This document shows positions 35,017-49,875 of a DNA stretch of 64,000 nucleotides, one piece after another. Numbering within the stretch: the stretch's first letter is position 1; each line of letters begins with the position of its first letter. Location: positions 33,004,501 to 33,068,500 of the forward strand of contig NC_088099.1 in NCBI RefSeq assembly GCF_036370855.1, written 5' to 3'. A program made the position numbers and the translations under genes. The notes beneath the pieces were generated by a model that worked only from the letters and a program-made list of their open reading frames with translations, was not told where the DNA came from and did not search any database. Source of the DNA: Dromaius novaehollandiae (Eukaryota > Chordata > Aves > Casuariiformes > Dromaiidae).

Positions 35017-38000
35017 TCATGTATTCTCAGAGTATGACGCAACAGAATGTTTTCAGTATTACACTTCCTATACCACCAGGAGTAAAGACCATGATACAAA
35101 GTAGACTGAATGCTTCCAAAAAGTCCCCAAAGTCTTATCTGGACTCAGTGTTCCAGACTGCTTAGCAAAAGTCTGCTGAGAAACCAGGAATGGCTGTTTT
35201 TTCAGCTTCTCTCATCTGACATTTATAAAAGAAGCATTGCCCAGAACTTATCATAAACAAACTACACACAACCATCTCAACACAACAGAAAACATAAAAG
35301 TTTCAAAGAAAAAGTTCTTACTATATTTCAGAAATAGCTGCTCTAGCTCAGCCTTACTATAACTGCACCACATCAAAGACCATATTAAATAAATTAGGGC
35401 ATGATACTGATTTTTTTCATCCTAAAAGGGAGCACACAAGATTAAAAGTATAGTACTACATTATTGCTAAACCATGGCTCACTTTGTATAATTAAGTGAA
35501 TCCAAGTGTATGATGATACTCTTAAATGTCAAGATTTTCCTCACTTGTATCATTTTGCTACAATGATTTCTAAAATAAAGCCACGTGGACTGATCCCATT
35601 GATACTGTCTGCATTACAGAACTACATTTTGTAAGGAGAATTAAACTCATCATGTCAAACGAAAAGTGTGCATTCTCAAATCAGCTTTGTCTAATTCTAG
35701 ATTCTCCCTAACCTACCAGCACCTCTCAAAGAACAATACACACTAAAGATATTGCAGAACACAAATGTCCGCTTGTTGAAAATTAGTTTTACTGAGATCC
35801 TCAGACACTTGCATTCTGTAGCGTGCCATATGTCTCTGAGTATTTCTAAGTGCAGCTCAACCTATAATGCCATTAATGGTTTAGGACTCCAATGCTACCT
35901 CTTTCTTTCTGTGCTGCTACAGTAGATTTTATCAGGAAGATGCTAGAGCTGGAAACTCCCTTTGCATAATGGGAGGTGCTGACCCAGCTTTTCCTGTCAT
36001 GGATGCACTGTGACTTCAGAAATCTCTTCTCCCCTTGTTCTGCAAGAGGCTGGATTTTAACATCCCTAATGCAAAGAAAGCCAGCCTTTCCTCTTCCCTC
36101 CCCTTTCTTTTAACCAGGCTGGTGTGAGGCACAGGGATAAACAAAGGCTTTTCTCATATTATAACAAGCATGGAGCACTAACACTTGAGAGAAAAAGGCA
36201 ATCCAATAAATTCAATATATACATGACAATATGCATTTGTTTACTGTGAAGGGAACCCAAGTAATTGCTAGGGTTGCTGGTGTTAGTAATAGTGTTACAA
36301 ATAGAAATACAAAAATATAAATTCTCAACATAATGACAGGGACCACAGACCTATTTTTTCCTGCCCTTTGCAGTGCTGGTGATCGTGTTCTTGACAGCAG
36401 GGGAATCAGGGGAGAGAAAGCCAATTAGTTTTGTTATCAAGTCTCTCTGAAATTTAATTTTCAGATTCCACAGAAAATAAAAGTTCATGATATTTTGATG
36501 CTAACTAGTTCAGTAATAGTGAAGCTACCACTAAAAACATGTTTGTAGGGGAGGAAGAGCATGTAGGAAGGTAGTAAAGGGAGACAGGTTCTGTGCAAAG
36601 TCATGCACCATCTGTTGGGGAAAGATTTCTCTCATCAAAACACAAAACCTCACAGTGCTCACAAGAATTGCACTAAATTAAAGTAAAAGTCTTTCCATCC
36701 TGAAGTTTCCTGGCATCCTGTTCCACCTTAACGACTTGTCCCTGTCCTATATGGGTCCATATATTTGGACACTCATTACCCTCCAGCTACCATTTGTTCA
36801 ATGGACTGGAATAGCACTATATCTCAACAGGAAGCTCTAGCTCTTGAAAGACACCAGCTTAACTGTGAAAACTTACCAAAAAGGACTCTCTTGGGCATCC
36901 TTAGCCACCACTCCAAGGAAATCACCTCTCTATATATGTATTAGCAACCTACTGAAACACCATTATTGCTCCAAGTTGCACCAATGATCATCCTTCTCCC
37001 CTTCCTCCCCGAAAGATGGAGCTACTGAATGGAACAGGTACTTGAGATTTGTTAGTACCAATTTACTGTTGGAATTTATATCACAAGACCTGCCAACTGG
37101 GAGCACTTCAACACTAAAGAAATGTGGTGTGTGATTAGCACTGAATACAGCCCTCTGAAGCAATGAGAAATATTTCAACGTTTTGCATTTTATTCCCCGC
37201 TTCAACCCAAAGGACTGTCAATAAAAGAAATCCCACTGACTTGAAAAATAATGTATTATTATTTATAATAGTCTTAGAAATCCCTTGTACCCTATTAGGT
37301 TTCCAATTGGAGCTATCACTGCATGCAAGTAATATACTGCTAGACCTCTGTATTAAAAGAGCGCAACACCTTTGTAAAACACCAGTAAGCTTTAACAGTG
37401 ATGTACTAAGCTTACCTTTTAAGCTTTTCATAAATCAATTAACAGAGTGAAATAGCTGTAGATTTTCAATTTTTACATATTAATATTGATTTCTTATAAA
37501 GGAAAGACTGAAAGAGGGAGATGCAAGTCAGCTTCAGAGTATAATATTGCTTGGGTTTAAATTAGGATTAGATAATATCAAGCAGCTCAAGAAGACCTCG
37601 TACTTAATAGAAAAGTGACGATACTGGAACATAGCTTAAGTGCAGTGGCATTAACTTTGGTGGAGATATAAAAATTGTCAAAGGTTAAAGATTACATTCT
37701 TTGTTTAAAATCTTTGCAATTATCCACTTCAAAAAGAAATTCACTGATACATAGATACAGGGCTCACAGGCACAGCTGCCACCTTCCCTGATATGTGTCA
37801 CCACTCAAATTAAGTGACTATATCTACTAATGCAACATTTTGAAGCTGCCCAGCATATGACCACTGTGAAGACAATTTTAGCCAATTATATAGAAATTGT
37901 TTCCACTGCAAGACAAGAGTATGTGAGGTGCAGCTTTCTGTATTAAACTCAATAACCCACAACCTCTTCCCTTGCAAAGAAAGAAAAGAGAGAAGACTGG

Positions 38001-40250
38001 TAGTGAAAAGATGACCTCAAAAACAAAAACCAACAAACAATGAAAAAACACCCAAACCCCACCACAACCCACCATCAAAGTGTTGTATCAGTGTAACACA
38101 ACAGTACAGCTGAGCATCTCTCTTCCCTGGAAACATAGTGATATATTCAGCGAGGATGCACTGCATCCACTGTAACAACTGTTCCTTATCATACCCAAGT
38201 TGCTGCTAGCCTGTCCTCTGGGCAAACGTTATGAGATTAATGCCTTTAGGAAATAACCAGTGCAAAGATAGATGGTCCCTGAATGAAAAACTAACTTCTC
38301 AAGTCTAGAAGCAACAATCTGAATACTGCTGGTAAATGCAAGGTAGGGAGAATTTCTAGACACAGAGATGAGACCCAGTTCAAAGATCTGCCTGGGGTAA
38401 GTCCCAACCAGTCTCATGCTGCTTTGGAAAAAGCCCATCTTGTGCTGCCTCCCTTTGCTGGCAGATGCCGTGTTCTTTCTCAGTTTAAAAGCCAAACAGC
38501 TACATTAGAAATGCCTGCAGCAGAGGCTGGGGAGCAGAATAAAGCCTAGCTAAATAGGCTGCATACTTAGATGCCTTGCTGACACTCAGGAAGAAAAGCA
38601 ATTGTAAACATAGAACTCTCATCTCAGAGACTAAATATTCATGGAGAAAACACATACACACATACCTTTTCATCTATTAAAAAGGCCTGACATGACAGGA
38701 TAGTCTAGCACAAGAACAGCCAGCCTGTGCCTTTTACCTGTAAGCAGGTTAGATACAGCCTCTGCTGTTGGCCTACATTACACAATACAAACCTCATACT
38801 TTGCACCCACAAACTCAGTGCCCTCCTCTGCCCAGCCATCCCTAGGCAAACTATTCAAAGTATATCTACGTCATGGAGGGAAGGCAGGATTTTTTGTTGT
38901 TCACGACATATCGCTCACGTATCAAAATCCCAGGTAACACACTGCTGACATTCTCAAGGGCAAGGTCCAGGAAAAAATTACTAGGAAGGAGCCCGCTGTT
39001 TGCATCAGCTTGCTAATACATTTGGAAACTACCTAGTCCTTTCCAGGAGTTGACTACACGATAACATAAGCTTTTCTCTAGTAAAAATATAGCCCAGTGA
39101 ATACTTCAGTTCCTCTTCTGTACACTGTAGTGATAAGTGAATCAAAACCAGTCAATGCTATAGGTAAAATACCCAGATCTACCAAAGAAGTGTATGTTCC
39201 TTTTAAAAGGGAACTAATTTAGCGGTCATTCAAAATGCCAGAGCGCCTTCCCTCAGGATGAGAAGGACAATTTCATGGTATGCTGAAGTAAACAGCTGCT
39301 AATGAAAAACCAGCAAGTGTTTCGATTAAAACCACAAGCAAGAAAACTACAAACTCATATTTCAGCTACTCCATACCCCTATGAGACTATTTTGTCCTGA
39401 ACAGGAAAAGTCTCATGCAAGTAGCTATGCTGTTTTGAAGTTGCATAATTGTAGAAAAATAAACGTAATTTCCAAAAACACTGCAGACGCAACCTTTTCC
39501 AAGAGACATAGCTCAAACTAGAAAGAAACAACGTACTAGAAGTATATGGGAATTCCGAGGCGGCAGAGTACCTAAATGATCTCCAATGTAAAGCTGTTCC
39601 ATTACAAACTGATAGCAACATCAATTTTTTTTTGTTTTGTAGGTAAGACATAGTGAGTGACTGAACAAGGAATTGCATCTCAAAGGTCACATGGTCATCA
39701 CCTTACTAGGAAGCTTTAGGAAATATATAGCTGACTGTTAGAAGGTCATCATTTTTTCCTCTTCTTTTTATAAAGAAGCAAGCACAAAATGCATTTGAAA
39801 CAGTTTGGCTGGTAGCTGCTAGGGAAGAAGGATGACATCCTCACGTGAAGTTCTGGTGCTTCTTGATTTTCCTTCCTAACACACCACATTCCTGATATCG
39901 TGTTACAAATGCTGCCTTTCAGGTAGTCCACCAAGAGGGTTCATGCTGGAATTGCTAACCTAGGTTGTGAGGATGATTTGGGGCAGGAATTAGAGGTACC
40001 TCAGAAGTCCTAGCTCACTGGGAGAGGCAGGTGCAGGGTCCCTGGAAGAAAGCAGGACAGCTACTTAGCTTAGCCATTGAAAACACACACATGTACAAAA
40101 TCCCTTATTCAAAGAAATTTTGCTCTACAGACCCTTAATTAAGCTGTGTTAAAAATGGGAATGTCAAAGTCGAGTTTTAAAAAAACAAAAACAAAACACA
40201 GCTAATCCTTTGGCCACAATGTCACGTCAAAAACTTCATATTAATGCATA

Positions 40251-40290
40251 GCTGTAATTTTAGAAATAAAGCTGTAATTTTAGAAATAAT
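40251..40290. repeat. Tandem duplication of a 20-bp unit
   Basis: Two adjacent copies of a 20-bp unit starting GCTGTAATTTTAG, identical but for the last base. It appears recent and has no clear function. Confidence 0.9.
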
Positions 40291-43200
40291 TGTCACTTCC
40301 CACACACACTTTAGCTACTACAATGTATTATGATTATTATTATTTCTAATACTATAGCACTGAGCCATGCCACTCACGGATAGGACCCCAATATGCTAAG
40401 CACCCTACAATGCAATCCAAAGACACTTGTGCACAACTAAAACAGGTTTTTCATTTATAAAATAAGCATTAAAACATTACATAGTTATTGAGAAGAGATT
40501 TGACCAGCCAAACAGAAGCAGTTAAGAGGATATCCTGGGCCATCCATTTAATTGCCACTTTTCAGTCAAGTAGTTTAAATGTGGGGTACAATTTCTCTGC
40601 CTCTCATTTTTAATCAAAGAAAGGAAAGGAAAAGAAAAAAAATCATGACAACAGAACCTCCCCTGGGCAACCATGGAAAGTTAATGGTAACATACTGAAT
40701 TATCAGGTGACTATGTGAATCAGTGCAATATTTTTGCCTGCTGCCATTATACACAGCCAAGCTGTTCCCCTGTGTCAAGACTAGCTAAAAATGATGGATT
40801 GACCATGGGTGAAATGCCTAGGAGCTCAATGAGAGGCATAGGGAAAGGAGGGTAAGTGAAAAAGTTGCAGCTGGCTGTAATTAAAAAATACAAAGGAAGC
40901 AAAGGAATAAAAGGGGAGGTAAGTAAGCAAAGATGGAATATTCTACTGCTATAGCACTTTCAACTATAAAATTGTCATAACAAAACTTAATTCCCTTTCT
41001 AATCCATGTTCAGGGATACAGTTTTAAAATACAAAGCAGTAAATATTATTATTTTTGTTGCAACTTGTTGATAGTTATTGTATTTTCTGTCTTAAATTTA
41101 AAATGGCAGTCACAATATTATTGCACAAGGGTAAATGCCTTACAAATCCCACCATGTTTCTAAGAAAGAAGAGCACACAAAATTTCTGTTTTAGCATCTG
41201 GAAAGCTTTTCCCTTAAGTATCAGACTAATGTAAAACAGGAGGGATTGAAAAATTGCACATAAATTGCACAAAGCTTAAACTGGACGGTAAACTGTGAAT
41301 TACATTCTTAGGACATCAAAAAAAAAGGAACTAAATAGCTCTGATAATGGAGTTGATAAGGTGCTATGCGGGAATTTATGAGACTTCAAGGAAAACTGTT
41401 TCAGAGGGTTTTTCTTTGGGAAAAAAAAAAGTAGGTTTTCCAGGTGAGAACAGTTTATATCAAAAATATTTGGCAACAAGATCACATCACAACTGGGGGG
41501 CCTGATCCTTGCCAAGAACTCACTCTTTTCAATTACAACAGGAGTACTTGCAAATTTAGGACCATGACCTGAAATATTTTAGTCTCAGCAACATATTACT
41601 GGACAGTTACTACAAAACTACTTTATGAAAAGGCCAGCCCTCTTGAACAATTTTGCTGCAAAGTTTGATTTTTAAACCAGGCTTCAAAGATTTAAAATAA
41701 AAGCTCAGTTAAAACAGAGGTCAGAAAGAGACTTAGACTATTCTCAGGAGTGTGCTGCAGCTTTATTTAGTTTAACAATAAATCACTTCAATTTAGAAGC
41801 AAGTCCTCATAAAAAGGTTCAAGAGGAATTAATCCATTTAGCATTGGTTCCAAAATTGAAAATAAATCCAGCCCGCTCAGCTCTCAAGGGCTTCCTCTTT
41901 CCTTAGAGCTGGCTTCCTCCTAGCCTTCTCTGCCTCAAAGCACCGAAGTTTGTCCCACTACACAGAGGGCCATTCGCTAAGTGTCCAACCTGACTACAGA
42001 GAGGCTGACTGCCTCTGCAAGTCTATGGTTTCCATATATACAGTATGCAAACACATGAAATGCCAAACTTTAAAAATGTCAGTGAAATTACTTTTATTGT
42101 ATGCAAATCTGTTTTTCTCTTCCCCTCACAGTTATTGCTTGACACCTTACCACCACCACCCCCGAATTAAAATCTACTGGCTTATATTTGACCTTGCTTC
42201 TCCCATTAAATAATACCCTGTACAGGAAACAATAAAATAAATTGGGAAAGAGTAGAAGAGAATCTGACTTGCCTAACAATCAGCAGTGGCTTATTTAAAA
42301 TGACAAAAAGATGTGATGGTAGAAGCTATGCTCTGCCAACTTAACCTTGTGTTATTTTTACCATCGGTTTCCTTCCTGCCATTTGTCAGCCGGACTATTA
42401 GCTGCCAACATGATGTGAAGGAATATCTGTCCCCATCAGACCTCATTTCCAAATTTAGTATTTATGGCACAGATGTGTAATTTACAATTGGTAAGCAAAA
42501 CTAAGCATTCTCACAAATGCAACATTTTTGTGACTGCACCACTTGCTCAGGACCTCAAATTCCAACAGTTTTTTGGTAGCTAGTATACTACTAAACATAT
42601 ATATTTATGTAATTTTAATGCTTTCATAAGGCAAACACACTTTCAAAGTGGTTGCCCAACATCAAATTGACAATTCTGTATTGAGAGACAAGAAAAGAGA
42701 ATCAATTCCCCCTTGAAATAGCATATCAATACTATTAATAAATATCAAAGTTCTTGGGTCATTAACCTCAGCTGCGGTGTACACCTCAGGAGATGAAAAC
42801 AAATGCTCTACTTCCTCCTATTACCTATTGGGCCATAATAGGTCCTAAAACACATGGAAAAAAAATCTGTCCTCTCTACAAACATAACAGCTCTGTAACA
42901 CCCCCTTCCTCCTCCCAGAAGCAGCCTGTCCAGTGCTTCTTTAAAACAATCAGAGGGCTCTCCCCTAAACCATGTTTTACCCACAAGCAAAAATGGAAAT
43001 TCACCACAATTAACCTGCCATTCCAGAATCAAGCCAGAACATACATCTGTGTTTCTGTCTGCCACGCCAAATTACCGTCCTACCCATATCAGTGTGGGAA
43101 TATGAAAGGTGGTCTTGATAAACAGATGAATAATCTCAGCACATCACAAATATTTAGGTACCCTGTAGTACATCAGCTGCAAAACTTGTAAGCTAACTAC

Positions 43201-46200
43201 TTTGTTTACATTCATGTGATATGGAGGCTTCCGTCTCTTCAGAAGTCATTTGCTCTATTAAAAAAAGAATTCCATCTGTTTAGTAAATCCACCTATCCAG
43301 CATTGAGATAACATAGTGGACTGACTATCACAGACTTCATTATCATCAGTTTACACTATTCATTTCGTTATAACTACTAATTCCATTGAGCAAGAAATGC
43401 ATATGCTAAACAAATTAGATTGAAAAGGCAACGGCAGCTACAAACTTGTTTGCAAAAACTGGCCCCAGAAAGTTAAAAATTACGTGTAACACTTGGCAAG
43501 AGGCCTCTGCTACACTGAAAATTGAAAGCAGACAAAGACTCTCAGACTTCCTCAAACTAATAAGGACATGGTTCTTGTGGCTTCACCCAACTGTCTCCTC
43601 AAGCCAGCTTCCACAGTTCCATGGGGGAGAAAAGGGTTATTTTAAAGAGGGCAGACAATGCACTGTCAGACTACAAGCATACTGCAATCTCTCTTGTCCT
43701 GTAATGAAAGCAATTCTGTAGAAAGTCTGCATTCAGACCAGATCATGCATTACTTAAGATTACTACTTTATACACAACTTTAACTTATCAAGAGAACATA
43801 ACCCAAAGAAAAAAAATCTTCACATGTACCAAGTGCTCCAGAACTGATCCCTCTACCATTGTCCTGCCAACTACTTAGCAAACAATTCACCGTAAAAACA
43901 TACAACAAATTAAAACAAATGTATCAGCCAATCAACACCAACACAGTCACTTTCCCATTAGATCACGGGTAGGCAGCATCACCATTACTTACCTGGAGAA
44001 CCAGGTCACATTATCTTGGCCACTATATTGCTTCCAATCAGCATATCAGTGCTGATACCAACAACATTATGTTGCTAATCAAAATGTAATACGTGGCATA
44101 CGTGTTTTGAGGGACGTATTTTAAAGCTATATGAAACCTAGAAAGAAAAAAAAATCGAATCTGGATGTCGTCCCCTTCTCTTATCTACATTAAACTTCCT
44201 ACATCAACTTACTCTCCTTGTCATTCACTCAACAAATCAAGATCACTGCATTTGGTTTAACCCACTGTGGGTGGCAAGAGCAAAACTGAACAAACCACCC
44301 AATAATAATACAAAATTTGCTTACCCTTCTCAAGACAACAACAAAGTATTATCAATTATTATGCAATGCCCACAGTATCTCTTTACTGATTTTCATAGTT
44401 CTTTACTATCGAAGCTGCCCAGAAGAAAAGTTTTCTTAAGACAAACACTGCCTTTGACTTTTAAAACTGTAACATGCAAAGACTAGAAGTTTTGCCCAAC
44501 AGAGATCTGAGATGTGAGTTTACTATTTTTAAGTAAAACAATACCTATAATTTAATATAGCACAGCTGCCAGCCAGTTACATAGCAGTCACTAAAATTTG
44601 TTTATACACCACTGCAAGTTGTTCTTATTAATAACAGTTCCAAGCATCAACCACATCACTGTAGTTAATCAACATTTATTGTAGCAGTAACATATGTAAA
44701 TATTATTCTGAAGCTGACTTTGAGAGTCAAAGCTTGAAATAAAAGTTCTCTTTCAAAAGGACTTAAAAACAAAATAGGCTATTGATTTTTTCACAAGGAT
44801 AGCCTGATAAGGAATTTGTGGTGGCTTTCTGAAGTTCTATTTGTTTTTTTGTCTTCAAAGTATTAAGAATATGAAATTTAATCCACAGTAGGTGTCACAA
44901 GGGGACTAAGCAGTGGTCTCAAATAACGTATACAAGTGTTGGGGCCCAACTTTCATGCCTTAACTTGAAGGGAGAGATACAGTCCTTTGCAAATTATCTT
45001 TTTTCTCCAGAACCCTATTCAGCCATTGTCATTAAGTAACTTGCCCCCAAAACAAAAAGGTTATCATTGACAACTTTCTTTTTTGACTTCTGAACTTCAC
45101 AATGCCTTCATTTCACTATGTTTTTGACTGAAAACATCTCAAGAATGTAAGGAAACATTACAGACAATGAAGTACCAGGCAAGAAGAGCTTCAACTCACT
45201 TAGGGCATTACATCACTTACACCTATATAAAAAGCACACCACATACATAAAAGCCAGCACGGGGTCTGTCCCTCCCCGATTTCCACATAAGAGGGAAGAC
45301 TTAATAAGCTGGAAACAAGACACACATGGATGGCAGTTAAGTTCTCCTAACAGAGGCCCACAGGTAGGTGGGTAAAAGGGAATTGCCAGGGAGCACAAAA
45401 AGTTCAGGCATTCTCCTCATCAGCACTGCTGCACTTTGCAATTAGCTGAAAACACTGATGTTAAATAATACTTCAGGTATGCTCTCACAATCCAGAGGCT
45501 CTTCAAGTCACAACAAATACCTGTTTTCTCATAAACTTCCTAAATAACCTATAAAGTTCACAGAGAAGGATCTTCAGTGGCATCTAGTAAAAATTCACAT
45601 ACTTCTATACTGGATAGTGTTAACAATTTAATTTGTAGCAATTCTAAATTTCTATTACATTTCATAATTACATACACAAGGAAGAAAGCACACCGCCCAT
45701 ACACATGCAATTGTTATAGATAAGCAATTCACATTTTCTAACATTATAACCTGGCTACTGTTACAATTAACACCTTAAAGCAATAGTGAAAAGATTAGAA
45801 AGAATTCCTTGGCATGTTTTGAGAGCTGTGTAGAGTTTTGTACGTCGTGACTATTTTTCCACACAGACACACATGAAAGAAAAATCTCTGAAGAGGCATG
45901 CCTATAAAACTTTAAAACTGACAGAGAGAGCTAGGCGCTTTGCACCTAGTTTTACACTACTAGCTTTCTGAAGAAAAACTAAGTACGCTACTTACAATTA
46001 GGCACAAATACGAAACACGCAAAATAATATATGGTAATATGGCAAAACATCTGGAAGAACTGATAGTGTTAATACCCAAGCTTGATGTAATTTTACATAG
46101 ATTCATTTGATATTTATCATTAGGTACAAATCACAGGTTTTTCTCCTATAGGAAGGTAAGGAAATGCACTGCAAGAAAGCAAAACGGATTGTTTGCAGTC

Positions 46201-46497
46201 TCTACAGCTTCATTTGAAAAGACTCATTCACTTGGCTTTCTCACTAAAAGACAAAGCAAAGTGCGCTTCAAATATTCCTTTCAGTGAAATAATACGTAAG
46301 TTCAAACAGCAATATGTTTACAATGTACATATATTTACACTATTTACATTATGTTAGAAAATTCCTTGGCTAGCTTGGCAATCTCATCTGAACTTTCAAA
46401 ATAAAATAATGATAAGAAATATTCCTTAAGTTTCCATATCATGGTTGCAGTTTGGAAAGGTCAATAAGTAGAACAAAACCCCCAAAGTATACACATA

Positions 46498-46523
46498 CTT
46501 CTTAAGAAATCTTCTTAAGAAAT
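46498..46523. repeat. Tandem duplication of a 13-bp unit
   Basis: CTTCTTAAGAAAT is present twice in direct succession. Each unit contains the palindrome CTTAAG. Confidence 0.85.
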
Positions 46524-47264
46524 CTGTAAGAACAGACGAATCTCAAAGGCAGATGGCACTCCCATCATTAAAACAGCCTAATAAACTGTTTTATTTTAAA
46601 TTAGGTTTTTAATCAAATCTAATTAAAAGTTATGATGAGACAACTCTCTCTTTGAGTTAAGGCAAACTAACTGAAACTAGTTCTGTTCCGCTGAGCTTGT
46701 GCTTGTCACAGAAAGGTAAAACATCACAAAAAAATTGTAGGTACATGTTAATCACCCAAATGGTAGTATCATTAAGAGATGAGCAAGCTTCCAATACTGA
46801 CATGACTTCTTTATTCACTCCGTATAAATATATAAAACTACCTGTCACACTGATGCAATTTCCAAACCATGAGTTAATGATATCAGAAACAAAGTTTGAT
46901 CAGGCAAAGTCACCCTTAAGATTAAATACTGAGGTAAGAAACTGAAGTATGCACACACTTTAGTTTTCATCTTTAAAACTGAGTTCTTTGAGACAGATAT
47001 TAATTTAACAAAGCTATTAAGGAAGATGTTTCTGGAAATCACTCTTACAGGTGCTTTTGTCATATATATGTTTCACAGTGCACAAACCTGTTATGACTTA
47101 CAAAGATAAGATTATTTGTAAACACATTTTTCTCTGTCAATTTTTAAGTGCCTAAAAAAATAATAAAAACAGCTTCATCCACCCATTAGTATAATAAAAG
47201 TAGTATTACTGCAAAGACTTTGATCACAGGCCAAATGTGTATTTTGACACAGAACTTTGTTCCG

Positions 47265-47960
47265 CTACTAGCTTATCAGAAGCAATATAGGAATCACCAT
47301 GCTGGATCAGATCAGAAGTGCACCTATTCCAACTGCCTTTCTCTGAGTGGTTTCCAGTGTCAAATGGGGGATGGCAAATGCTGAGATTCAGAATGCTGGT
47401 GCCTGGTGATTTTCTTTCCCGACCTTAGCAACAGCCTCATCAGTAACTGGCTGAACCTCTAAAACATGCACGTGTATTTCTCTTCTGAAAACAGGGTTAC
47501 AAACAAGCTAGAGTAATTCCGTCTGCTTTTGCTCTCCATAGAGATGTCCGAGTCCTTTTGAAGTTTGCTAAATTCCCGGCTTCAGCAATGTAATATGGCA
47601 TGAAATCTCAGTGTCTAATTTCACGCCACAAAAAATAAATAAATTAAATTTCTCTATCTTTTAAGCTAATTCCATATGCCTTTGTTCTTTTATTATAAAA
47701 CAGAAGAAAATAAGTTTCCTATCTATTTTCTCTAGAGAATAAAAATAAGGAAGAGAAATATTCTGTCTATTTTCTGAAGTAAACAATCCCTGTATCTTCA
47801 CATGAGAACTCTTCCAGGGTTTTTTTTATCATTCCCATCTGTCCTCTCCAAAATCCAACTACTTCTGCAATATTCTTTTTGAGATAAAGTGGGCAGCATT
47901 ACACAAAATTCTGCAGACAAGGCTTTACTTTTTATGTATCTGTACTGAGCCTTTTTCCCC
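47265..47960 (-). mobile_element. Degraded CR1-type LINE 3' fragment
   Basis: The plus strand reads like an antisense CR1 tail: ATGCTGGATCAGATCAGAAG near the left, a TTTGAAGTTTGCTAAATTCCCGGCTTCAGCAATG-like region (positions 47558-47592) in the middle, and ATTCTTTTTGAGATAAAGTG then CAGCATTACACAAAATTCTG to the right. The order matches the sauropsid CR1 family as remembered. It is old, truncated and non-functional, with its RNA sense on the minus strand. Ends are approximate. Confidence 0.55.
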
Positions 47961-49619
47961 ATCCACATGCTAGAAATACTTATTGCCCTTCCTTGCTCAA
48001 AACAGGAATGCTTATCACCATAGGTATGTCCTTTATGAGCACTAGACCAGTAAAGAATAAGTTTCTTCCATACTTTCAAAATAAGAAGTTTAAGGCAGAC
48101 CATACTTTGTTAAAGATCCATCTTGTCAGCAAATCCATTTGTAAAGAGTTTTTGTGGGTGTGTGTTTGTTTCGTTTTTAAAAGTCAGTAGTTCCACATCA
48201 ATCTGGGCTAGGCAAAGTCCTTGGCCTGTTGAAGACAATGGCAAAACTCCCATCAAATTCAGCAAAAGACTGTTTCACGTGCAATGCAGGACACACAGAA
48301 ATCTCTTTTGGGAACCCAGAAGGAATAACAGCAACTGCAAGAGCCAGATTGCTGCAAAGCACTTCGCTGTGGGGTTATTTCATCACATTTAGCCGAGTTA
48401 GTAATTATGTCATTCCTCCATTCTCACTACCAGCAAAAAACACTTTTAAAAGTGTACTTGTTACTTCTGCATTCTCTAAGACAACAAAATAGTCTTTTTT
48501 ATGGATGAATAAACTCTAAGCGTTTGTGATCAATTGATGCTGCAGCTGACCATATTATAAATAAGCAACAAACTCTGCTTCTGACATTCTGCTCTAACAT
48601 TCTGCTATCTGAACACAGCTTTTGGGTAATACCAGAACAACAGACCCTTATGTAGGAATTCAGACAGCCCTGCAAAGAGAACTGAACTCTTCTACAGGAG
48701 ACATTTCAAGGTTATTTCTTTTAAAACCATATGATTCATTCAAATGTCCTTTCTGATACTCCCAATAAGAGAAGCTGAAGACTGAATATTTTGGCTAATG
48801 CCCAGGGATTTCTAATTGTTTTTCCTATTATATTTTTGCTCAAGTACTTTTTTTTCCTGATATTACAGATAATAAAGAGCTTCAGCATATCAAAAAGATA
48901 CCCCCCCACACTTCCTGTGTAGGAACTGTGTGGTTTAAAGCCCTGCTGAGATTTGCAGGCATAAATGTCAACTACAACAGTCAAACCTTTTAACATATTT
49001 ATTACTTCGCTCCTTATATTTTTCCACTCTGTGAAATTAATTCCATAATTTAAAGTGCCACTTATTAAAAAGCCAAGACATGGTGAAGAGCCTGCTACCT
49101 TCAGCACTTCCTTTTCAGAAATATAGTTATCTCACCCATTACAGTGTGCTTAAGTTTAATCAACTTTGTGGCTCTTGCTCTGTGTAGGTGTTGATAACTC
49201 ATAAGTTTTAGGATTCCATTCCTCACTTCATAGGTCATTTCTGCAGGCATTCCTGTGCAACCTGATCAGACATGATGCATAATGGTCATTTCTGGGATAA
49301 GATGATAACATTAACTAGGAAAAGGACAAAGATAATATTTAAGGAGGATATCCAACTCCAGAGAGACACAGAACAGGTGCATACATGTATATTTAGAGGA
49401 AGGGAAGGAGAAAATGTTTGCATGTGTGCAAGCTGGGATTAAAAGGAAGGGAGATTTCCATTTAAGGTTCAGAATTCAAGCATATTTTAGTTTGTATGCA
49501 AGCATAATTTGAGAGAACACCAAAAATCTGCTCTTCTGGTAGAATGTCTCAAGATAAACTTGCTCAATTTTAGGAGCATGGGTTTAACATTTCTCCCAAA
49601 TCACCATAATTAATAAGAA

Positions 49620-49875
49620 TTACTTTGAATATTCATAACATCCAAACGCCTCCCCAATTCTGTTTCAAATACTGTTATACTCTTGGCCTCAATTTCTTGT
49701 GACAGTAAGTTCCACAGTCTAATTATATGTGTGAAAGACACATCTAATACATTTGTTTTATTACTCTTATATTTGCCACCTTTAATTTCAATAGAATATT
49801 TCTTTGTTCTTATGTTATAAGAAAAAGGAAAACAGATGCTTCCCATTTATTTTCTTTTACAGTAGTATTCAATGC
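49620..49875 (-). mobile_element. Degraded CR1-type LINE 3' fragment
   Basis: The plus strand contains CTTGGCCTCAATTTCTTGTG, AGTAAGTTCCACAGTCTAAT and TGTTCTTATGTTATAAGAAA in order, the well-known antisense CR1 tail order (gcctccacaa, gagttccaca, ttcttgtgttatgag). It is an old copy without coding capacity. This is the clearest of the three CR1 fragments. Confidence 0.7.
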